Origin: Desulfobacteraceae bacterium
GTDB taxonomy: Bacteria > Desulfobacterota > Desulfobacteria > Desulfobacterales > SURF-15
Assembly: GCA_003599475.1 (NCBI GenBank)
Contig: QZKK01000018.1
Coordinates: 1 to 11,808, forward strand
Reading direction: 5' to 3'
Length of the DNA stretch: 11,808 bases
The position numbers were made by a program, and so were the translations under genes. Below are positions 6,517 to 11,808 of this stretch, piece after piece (the first letter of the stretch is position 1; each line of letters begins with the position of its first letter). The notes beneath the pieces were generated by a model. The model did no database searches. It was not told the DNA's origin and saw nothing but the letters and a program-made list of their open reading frames with translations.

Positions 6517-7227
6517 TTAGCAAAGTTTTTTAATCGTCTTTAATAGTTCTGCTTTGGGAATGGGTTTGGCAAATACTCTGTCCGCCCCCATCTTGGCCGA
6601 AATATTCAAGTCCATCTCAGGACCCATAAGCTCTCCTCCACCTGAAATGGCGATAATCTTTACATCGGGAAAGTCTCTTTTAATTTTCAAAATGAGATCT
6701 TTGCCATTTTTTTCTCCAGGCAATATAATGTCAACAATAATCAAGTCAGCCCGACTTTCGTACTGGAGCCTCAATCCTTTTTCGCCATCCGGTGCTTCAA
6801 TGACCCTATATCCTGAATCTTCAAGCAACTCCCTTAACATTCTTAGGATCTGATCATCGTCATCGATGATGAGAATAAGCGGTTTTTTTCTTGTCGTTGA
6901 TTTTACTTCAACAACTGTATCCTTTGAACTTTCCAGGCGTTCTATACTTTTTTCCAATTCTTTTAGGGAGCCCATCAGTTCCGCTCTTTGCACTTCAAGT
7001 TTATTTTCTAATGCCGCATACTTGTTTTTCAAATCGTTTTCCATGTCTTTTTGTTGAAAGCGCCATTTTTCAACGATCAATCCGGCAACACCACCAAAGA
7101 TAAAGGGAATCCAGTAATCGTTCAGTGATAATGGAGAACCCGCGAACACCCTTTGAAGCATAAAAAACAGGCACAAAGAAGCTGCTCCAGCCAAAAAAGA
7201 CAATATTCCGATAACGGCCCGATTCAT
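6517..7227 (-). CDS. Membrane-tethered single-domain response regulator
   Basis: The 236-residue protein begins with two hydrophobic segments (about 4-27 and 38-53) joined by a short loop, forming a membrane hairpin. Residues 56-103 are charged and heptad-like (KNKYAALENKLEVQRAEL...), a likely coiled coil that would dimerise it. Residues 115-236 are a receiver domain with acidic pocket DDDD (122-125), phospho-acceptor Asp166 in IIVDIILPGEKNG, switch Ser195 in IAISGG and Lys221 in FAKP, so all catalytic residues are present. No DNA-binding or enzymatic output follows. The ATG at 7227 has AGGAGG (7233-7238). It lies 117 bp after the hybrid kinase and is its probable partner, either as a membrane-located signalling platform or as a phosphate sink. 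Receiver domains are normally soluble, so this architecture is unusual. Confidence 0.88.
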   Translation of the reverse strand: MNRAVIGILSFLAGAASLCLFFMLQRVFAGSPLSLNDYWIPFIFGGVAGLIVEKWRFQQKDMENDLKNKYAALENKLEVQRAELMGSLKELEKSIERLESSKDTVVEVKSTTRKKPLILIIDDDDQILRMLRELLEDSGYRVIEAPDGEKGLRLQYESRADLIIVDIILPGEKNGKDLILKIKRDFPDVKIIAISGGGELMGPEMDLNISAKMGADRVFAKPIPKAELLKTIKKLC

Positions 7228-7344
7228 AGGATCCTCCTAATTCTTGTGCGGTTATTCAACAGATCTCAAATGAGTAAATCTTTGAAACATCGGTGGCGGC
7301 AGGATGAACTGTTAAATACAATCCTTCATAAATTATGTCGGGTA
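7228..7344. other. Gap between kinase and receiver genes
   Basis: This 117-bp AT-rich gap has no visible terminator and no good promoter, so the kinase and receiver may be co-transcribed. Apart from the receiver's AGGAGG ribosome site at 7233-7238 I see nothing in it. Confidence 0.4.
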
Positions 7345-10300
7345 TCAACCATTGATGACTTTACGGATCAATTGGACAATCTTCCTTTTCTCAACAGGTT
7401 TCATGATAAATTCCAGAATGCCGATGGCCTTTGCCGCTTCTTCGTTTATGGACTCATTGAACCCCGTACAGAGGATTATCGGAATATCCGATCTGATTTT
7501 CAGCAGTTCCTTCGAAAGCACATCGCCTGCCATTTGCGGCATAGTCATATCGGTTATCACTACATCATATTTTGAAGGATTCAAACGGAATTCTTCGAGC
7601 GCCTCCCGGCCGTCGGCATAAGCTGTGACACGATAACCGATATCCTCCAAAAACATGTTCAGCATCTTTACAACAGAGGGATCGTCATCAACCAGCAGGA
7701 TGTTTTCCTTACCTATTGGTATAGATTGGACTGATATTTCTATTTGATTTTCTATTTCATTGGTATTTTCGAGTAATTTTGGAAAATAAACATTAAACGT
7801 GCTCCCTTTTCCGGGCTCGCTGTATACCATTATTTCCCCGTTATGATTTTTAATAATCCCCTGAACAATCGATAAACCCAAACCTGATCCTTTGCCCGGC
7901 TCCTTGGTGGTAAAGTAAGGATCGAAAATTCGTTCCATATCCTTGCTTTTTATACCGCAACCGTCATCGCTGACCGATAGACGGATATATCTTCCCGGTT
8001 TTAAAGACACATGATAACCTGACACGATGTCAGTTTCCGTTAAATCCACTGTTATATGACCATACGCATACGCATTCTGTATGGCATGAGATGCGTTGGT
8101 GAATAGATTGGCAAGTACCTGATGAATCTGAGCCGGGTCACCCATTACAGGCCCGCATTCCGGATCGATGCGTTTGATGATTTCGATTGTCGACGGTATC
8201 GATGAACGCATAAAATTAAAGATCTCATCGATGATGGGTTGAATCCGGATAGGTTTCATTACCGGCTCTTCCTGACGGCAAAAGGCAAGAATGTTTTTTG
8301 TAAGCTGTGCCGCTCGATTACAGCCGGTCAAGATTTCCTTAAAGTATTCTTCGCTCTTGCTGCCTTTCTCTGCTTTGTCTACGCCCATTTCAGCATACCC
8401 GATGATGGAATAAAGAATATTGTTGAAGTCGTGGGCAATGCCGCCGGCAAGGGTGCCGATCGCTTCCATCCTTTGTGATTGGCGCAGTTGTTCATGGAGA
8501 TTTATCTCTGAAGTGACATCGCGTGATATCCACACAAGATTTACGATATGGCCTTTCTCGTTTTTAACCGGCGAAATGGAGCATTCGGCGGTGTACAAAA
8601 TACCGTCCTTGCGCTTGTTGATGAGACGCCCGGTCCATCGGTTCCCTGTATGGATCCTGTCCCAAAGGCCCTTGTAGAATGCATCGTCTTGCCGTCCGCT
8701 TTTAAGAATGCGCGGATTCCTTCCGATTGTCTCGTCGTTAGTATAGCCGGTGATTGCTTCAAATGCGTGATTGGCGTATTGGATCGTCCCTTCGGCGTCT
8801 GTAATAACGATCATCTCCGCAGTCTGCTCGATGGCCGTCTTCAGTTTTTCGCGCTCGGCTGCGGCCTCTTTTTGTTCGGTGATGTCTACAATACTCCCGA
8901 CAACCTTTATAACATTACCATCTTTAACAATCGGATTACCAACCGTACGCACCCATTTTTGTTCTCCGCCCGCTGAATTGAATCGGCACACAAGATCATA
9001 GGGTTTTCCGCTGATAACCGCATTATTGAATGCCTGCGCAATGATATCTTGATCCTCTCCGAGATAAAAATGTGTGTCTTTCCGGATCTCATTTGGATCA
9101 TAGCTTCCGTCAACTCCGTAGATTCGATACACCTCATCCGTCCAGGTCAACCGCCGATTGACGACATCATATTCCCAACCGCCGACTTTCGAGATCGCTT
9201 GAGTATCTTTTAAAAGTTGCTCGCTTTTTCGCAATTCCTTTTCGGCCCGCTTACGTTCGGTGATATCCCTGGCGATACTCAAAATGGCCGGATGGCCGCG
9301 GTATTCGATGATGCGACTGCTCAGTTCAATCGGAATGTTGCGGCCGTCTTTGGCGACATAGGCAGTTTCAAAAATAGCAATGCCGTTTTTCCTAAACGCC
9401 TCAAAGCAATCTTTCTCCAATGCCGAATGCTCGGGTGCATAGATGTCCGTCACCGACATTCCCATCAACTCTTCTTCGGTGTATCCGAGCTGTTCGCAGG
9501 TAACGCAGTTGACGTCTAGGAAGCGGCCTTCGAAATCTTGTATGAACAGGGCATCCGAAGAATTGTCATAGATGGTTCGGTAACGCTCTTCACTTTCCCG
9601 CAGCGCGGCCTCCGCCTGCTTGCATTCAGTGATGACGTCAAACACTGCAACAAAGTATTCTTTTTCAGGACAGTAAACCGAGATAGAAAACAACATCTTC
9701 AAAGCTTCAACATACTTTTCAAACCTCTCGGGTTTGCCGGCCAAAGCTACCCTACCACAAATTTCGATCAGCTCCCTATCCGACTCTCGTATCCCAGGAA
9801 TCACTTCGGATACTTTTTTACCGACAACATTTTTTAATCCCGTCAATGATTCAAAAGCGCTGTTTACGATAAGGTAAACGAAATCTTGCGGACATCCATG
9901 ATCAAAAATCATTTTGCAATATGCAAATCCATTCAGCATGTTCTCGAACAGGGACCGGTAGAGTTCTTCGTTCTTCCGCCGTGCTGCCGCCATCCGCTTA
10001 AAATCAGTGATATCCTGAGTGATGGAACGGATTCCAATAATTTTTCCTTCTTTATTACGGAGGATCCGATTCCGGCATAGGGCAGAAAAGGTGCTGCCGT
10101 CCTTGCGTCGGTAGCTCCATTCGAATTCTTTGTCAGGAAACATCTTGCCTGCCAGTTTAGACGACATCTGATTTCGCGATTCCTCTTGTTCAACAACAAA
10201 CTCCCACGGGTGTCGACCGAGTACCTCCTTCGATGAATAGCCCAACATCTCCAGTTCCGTTTTATTGACACGGGTGATACGCCCATGAACATTGTATTCG

Positions 10301-10446
10301 AAATACCCCACAGGAGCATCATCTAACAGGCTCTGATACTGTTCCTCGTTTTCCTGCAGTTCTCGGAACAATACCCCATGTGGTAGTTTAATGCTTGAGC
10401 GAATATTGGATGACATTTTGAGAATGATTTGTTTGATATTATTCAT
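7345..10446 (-). CDS. Soluble hybrid histidine kinase with five PAS domains and a receiver
   Basis: The 1033-residue protein has no membrane segment or signal peptide. PAS-like domains lie at about 35-150, 160-278, 285-398, 405-525 and 533-648. The second is the 'GFAYCKMIF...EVIPGIRES' type. The fifth (VITDAEGTIQYANHAFEAITGY ... GNRWTGRLINKRKDG) resembles the NifL-type flavin/redox PAS. The kinase core has H-box GGIAHDFNNIL (His672), N-box LFTNASHAI (Asn784), G1 DDGCG (827-831) and G2 GKGSGLGLSI (851-860). The C-terminal receiver (about 913-1033) has DDD (920-922), Asp966 in ITDMTMP, Thr994 and Lys1016. All phosphotransfer residues are intact. The start has only a weak ribosome site; GGAGG lies about 22 bases upstream, and no other in-frame start was found. 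It follows the GvpJ-like gene by 69 bp. The signal is unknown. Confidence 0.95.
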   Translation of the reverse strand: MNNIKQIILKMSSNIRSSIKLPHGVLFRELQENEEQYQSLLDDAPVGYFEYNVHGRITRVNKTELEMLGYSSKEVLGRHPWEFVVEQEESRNQMSSKLAGKMFPDKEFEWSYRRKDGSTFSALCRNRILRNKEGKIIGIRSITQDITDFKRMAAARRKNEELYRSLFENMLNGFAYCKMIFDHGCPQDFVYLIVNSAFESLTGLKNVVGKKVSEVIPGIRESDRELIEICGRVALAGKPERFEKYVEALKMLFSISVYCPEKEYFVAVFDVITECKQAEAALRESEERYRTIYDNSSDALFIQDFEGRFLDVNCVTCEQLGYTEEELMGMSVTDIYAPEHSALEKDCFEAFRKNGIAIFETAYVAKDGRNIPIELSSRIIEYRGHPAILSIARDITERKRAEKELRKSEQLLKDTQAISKVGGWEYDVVNRRLTWTDEVYRIYGVDGSYDPNEIRKDTHFYLGEDQDIIAQAFNNAVISGKPYDLVCRFNSAGGEQKWVRTVGNPIVKDGNVIKVVGSIVDITEQKEAAAEREKLKTAIEQTAEMIVITDAEGTIQYANHAFEAITGYTNDETIGRNPRILKSGRQDDAFYKGLWDRIHTGNRWTGRLINKRKDGILYTAECSISPVKNEKGHIVNLVWISRDVTSEINLHEQLRQSQRMEAIGTLAGGIAHDFNNILYSIIGYAEMGVDKAEKGSKSEEYFKEILTGCNRAAQLTKNILAFCRQEEPVMKPIRIQPIIDEIFNFMRSSIPSTIEIIKRIDPECGPVMGDPAQIHQVLANLFTNASHAIQNAYAYGHITVDLTETDIVSGYHVSLKPGRYIRLSVSDDGCGIKSKDMERIFDPYFTTKEPGKGSGLGLSIVQGIIKNHNGEIMVYSEPGKGSTFNVYFPKLLENTNEIENQIEISVQSIPIGKENILLVDDDPSVVKMLNMFLEDIGYRVTAYADGREALEEFRLNPSKYDVVITDMTMPQMAGDVLSKELLKIRSDIPIILCTGFNESINEEAAKAIGILEFIMKPVEKRKIVQLIRKVING

Positions 10447-10515
10447 TTGGTTGTTATTTTTATTCTGCCTCCGTACTCCGCAATGTAAGGACTTTGGCCA
10501 AGCTCAGTCGAAAAT
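10447..10515. other. Gap between gas-vesicle gene and kinase gene
   Basis: This 69-bp gap has no terminator hairpin. A GGAGG at about 22 bases from the kinase ATG is too far to be an ordinary ribosome site. Read-through from the gas-vesicle genes into the kinase gene is plausible. Confidence 0.35.
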
Positions 10516-10851
10516 TCAGGCCCCGGGTGCTGGATGACTCCCAGAGTCTTTCGTAACAGGCGTCTCCAGCTTTTCCAACCGTCGCTCAATCCTGGCAAGG
10601 GAATCAACGACTTGATCATTTTTTGCCCCTCGTGCGAAGCAGGGATTGTTGACCCACCAGTCCATGCCCATCTCCCTGGCCTTATCCACGGAACATATGA
10701 CAAGGCGAAGCTGGATGGTCAGCAGTTCGACGTCGACCAGGCTGATCTTGATATCGCCGGCGATCACGATTCCCCTGTCCAGAATACGTTCGAGCAAGTC
10801 TGCGATGTTGGTGCTCGCTATGGAATGCTGTGCAGCGCGCTGAATGGACAT
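10516..10851 (-). CDS. Gas vesicle protein, GvpA superfamily (GvpJ-like)
   Basis: The 111-residue protein has the GvpA-superfamily core at about 14-60 (NIADLLERILDRGIVIAGDI, ISLVDVELLTIQLRLVICSV). In GvpA this fold builds the gas-filled protein shell. The ending SVDKAREMGMDWW followed by a charged, coiled-coil-like tail (QVVDSLARIERRLEKLE, 80-96) is unlike the short major shell protein GvpA. It suits a minor paralogue such as GvpJ, thought to act in nucleation or tip assembly. The start at 10851 has GGAGG (10859-10863) about 7 bases upstream. A longer in-frame ATG at 10935 overlaps the gvpK stop and would run through the intergenic repeat, so it was not used. The family is secure; the subtype (J, M or S) needs a tree. 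Confidence 0.88.
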   Translation of the reverse strand: MSIQRAAQHSIASTNIADLLERILDRGIVIAGDIKISLVDVELLTIQLRLVICSVDKAREMGMDWWVNNPCFARGAKNDQVVDSLARIERRLEKLETPVTKDSGSHPAPGA

Positions 10852-10858
10852 ACGAAAA

Positions 10859-10863
10859 CCTCC
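10859..10863 (-). promoter_or_regulatory. Ribosome binding site that sets the GvpJ-like start
   Basis: GGAGG on the minus strand lies about 7 bases before the ATG at 10851. It favours the 111-residue protein over the longer reading frame beginning at 10935. Confidence 0.6.
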
Positions 10864-10931
10864 GGATTGGAATATTGATTTATGATTGTTAAATTGGTGA
10901 TTGAAAAACTTAAAACAGGTTTCAATCTCAA
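10864..10931. repeat. Intergenic hairpin repeat, copy A
   Basis: The core at 10898-10927 has the perfect inverted arms gattgaaa and tttcaatc (10899-10906, 10920-10927) around aacttaaaacagg. It matches the core of copy B (11358-11387) at 26 of 30 positions. The flanking AT-rich text with ttgatt/gattgtt words is also similar in both. It fills the gap from the gvpK stop to the ribosome site of the next gene. Confidence 0.65.
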
Positions 10932-11306
10932 TCACAACAGTTTGCCCAAGGGCCCCAGATCGATGTTGAGATCATCCTCCTCCAGGTTAAACACTTTCCT
11001 GAGCCTGTCGATTTCCTCGGCCTGCCGCATTAACGTCATCCCAATGTTTTCAATCTCTTCATCCATAAGTGATCCCGCGTCGATTCGCCGGATCGCCTGA
11101 AGTTCCAGGAGTTCGTGAATGACTTTCACTAGAGTGAGCACCAGTTGACCGAGCCCGTTTTTTGCCTTTTCCGGATCAAGCTCGATTCGTGCGTGCCGGC
11201 CGTTCACTTCGTGAAACGATTGAGCCGGCACGGCGTTCTTGTCCATAACTCTGACAAAATCGGTAAGGGTTTCGGATTCAACTTTGGGTTGTTCCACAGC
11301 GCTCAT
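10932..11306 (-). CDS. gvpK: Gas vesicle protein GvpK
   Basis: The 124-residue protein matches the GvpK family over residues 39-124: ARIELDPEKAKNGLGQLVLTLV, then LLELQAIRRIDAGSLMDEEIENIG, and the characteristic end EEDDLNIDLGPLGKLL. The first 38 residues are polar and variable. GvpK is a cytoplasmic accessory protein needed for gas-vesicle assembly in several bacteria, with a role that is not fully defined. The ATG at 11306 has a GGAAG site about 9 bases upstream. It lies between two GvpA-superfamily genes in the same direction, each separated from it by a related hairpin repeat. Confidence 0.93.
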   Translation of the reverse strand: MSAVEQPKVESETLTDFVRVMDKNAVPAQSFHEVNGRHARIELDPEKAKNGLGQLVLTLVKVIHELLELQAIRRIDAGSLMDEEIENIGMTLMRQAEEIDRLRKVFNLEEDDLNIDLGPLGKLL

Positions 11307-11324
11307 TGGTCATAACTTCCGGTT

Positions 11325-11402
11325 ACTTTGGATTGTTGATTTTGGATTGTCGATTGTTGATTGAAAGACTCAAAACCGGATTCAATCGCCAATCTCAAAT
11401 CG
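11325..11402. repeat. Intergenic hairpin repeat, copy B
   Basis: The core at 11358-11387 has inverted arms gattgaa and ttcaatc around agactcaaaaccgga, and matches copy A at 26 of 30 positions. The flank contains repeated gattgttgatt-type words (11334-11360). Like copy A it runs from a gvp stop codon towards the ribosome site of the following gene. Confidence 0.65.
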
Positions 11403-11663
11403 TCAAGCATCAATCTTTAATTTACCGACATTGTCTGCTCTAATCCCAAGTCTTATAGGAGGAGAATTAGAACCACTTATTGGCATTTCCCCCCGGACCG
11501 TTTCGACTGAACCGATCATCACCTGCAGTGCAATGTTGATCAGATCCACATTGGCAACGGAAATCACCACTTCACCGAAAATAACGGCGCCTTTGTTGAG
11601 AATGCGATCCAGAGTCTCGCAAAGAGAGATATGTTCCGTTTCCTCGATTGAAAAATCAGCCAT
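11403..11663 (-). CDS. Gas vesicle protein, GvpA superfamily (GvpS/M-like)
   Basis: The 86-residue protein has a GvpA-superfamily core at 13-56 (SLCETLDRILNKGAVIFGEV, ISVANVDLINIALQVMIGSVET). The 'GAVIFGEVVISVANVDLI' form is closer to minor paralogues (GvpS, GvpM or GvpJ type) than to the major shell protein GvpA, which usually reads GIVIDAWVRVSLVGIELL. The C-terminal 30 residues (57-86) are polar and not recognised. The ATG at 11663 has GGGAG about 7 bases upstream. The frame stays open upstream to the window edge but has no start codon there. It is the first complete gas-vesicle gene in the window; the major gvpA, if present, must lie outside. Confidence 0.87.
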   Translation of the reverse strand: MADFSIEETEHISLCETLDRILNKGAVIFGEVVISVANVDLINIALQVMIGSVETVRGEMPISGSNSPPIRLGIRADNVGKLKIDA

Positions 11664-11808
11664 AATTTTTCTCCCTTGCTTTCGACAATCCCTGGCCCAG
11701 ACCTGGCCATCACAGATCCTGCGGTCAAGGGAAGTACATGGAGAACCAACAGAAGTAAAAGCATGCTCAGAGCATGTCGCGCCTCCCGATCCCGTCCCGG
11801 TCTCGGGA
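11664..11808. other. Region upstream of the gas-vesicle genes, incomplete
   Basis: Apart from the terminator-like hairpin at 11757-11776, this holds one minus-strand frame entering from the edge and ending ...RDGIGRRDML at a TGA (11767-11769). That could be the last 13 codons of an upstream gene, but it is too short to assign. An incomplete inverted repeat (tcccga 11784-11789, tcggga 11803-11808) meets the window end. A lone TTGACC is the only promoter-like word, with no matching -10. Confidence 0.3.
11757..11776 (-). terminator. Small terminator-like hairpin upstream of the gas-vesicle genes
   Basis: On the minus strand CATGCT-CTG-AGCATG is followed by CTTTT. The stem is only 6 bp with a 3-base loop and the T-run is short, so it is a weak intrinsic terminator. 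If it works, it would separate an upstream unit from the gas-vesicle genes. Confidence 0.35.

Noticed and set aside
10443..10703. An 86-codon minus-strand frame ahead of the kinase
   Set aside because: It is an alternative frame of the GvpJ-like gene, with low-complexity translation and no family.
10898..11387. CRISPR-like words (ATTGAAAC type) in the gas-vesicle gaps
   Set aside because: There are only two copies, 460 bp apart, with four mismatches and genes between them. There are no regular spacers and no cas genes.
11564..11764. A frame starting MLLLLLVLHVLPLTAG that looks like a signal peptide
   Set aside because: It runs out of frame into the well-supported GvpA-superfamily gene, and the rest is not protein-like. 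The hydrophobic start is probably chance.

Overview
The window looks like bacterial chromosome from a delta-proteobacterium-like lineage (Desulfobacterota and relatives). That guess rests on the combination of a complete HAAT-type (Liv) ABC transporter with a C45 amidohydrolase, a soluble multi-PAS hybrid kinase and a gas-vesicle cluster; no rRNA or tRNA is present to confirm it. All supported genes lie on the minus strand, so transcription runs from high to low coordinates.

Layout in transcription order: (1) 11808-10516, part of a gas-vesicle cluster: a GvpA-superfamily protein (GvpS/M-like), GvpK, and a second GvpA-superfamily protein (GvpJ-like). The two intergenic gaps inside it carry related hairpin repeats. 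(2) 10446-7345, a 1033-residue hybrid histidine kinase with five PAS domains, HisKA, HATPase and a receiver domain. (3) 7227-6517, an unusual receiver protein tethered to the membrane by two N-terminal helices and a coiled coil, with no output domain. (4) 6516-6001, a non-coding junction. It holds a short minus-strand reading frame that resembles the last ~21 residues of glutamine synthetase, a 9-bp tandem repeat, and the best promoter candidate in the window. (5) 6000-45, a compact operon: periplasmic binding protein, a terminator-like hairpin, LivH, LivM, LivG, LivF, and a C45-family acyltransferase/amidohydrolase whose start codon overlaps the livF stop.

How the parts work together: the binding protein, two permeases and two ATPases form a complete importer for an amino acid, amide or similar polar compound. 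The co-transcribed C45 enzyme probably processes an amide-bonded substrate. A glutamine-synthetase-like remnant just upstream suggests that the ancestral locus also handled nitrogen or amide chemistry. The kinase and tethered receiver follow the gas-vesicle genes in the same direction (69 bp gap to the kinase) and may be co-expressed with them, but they carry no DNA-binding domain. Base composition falls visibly from the transporter block to the kinase/receiver block, with the change close to the remnant at about 6390-6500, so two loci of different history may meet there.
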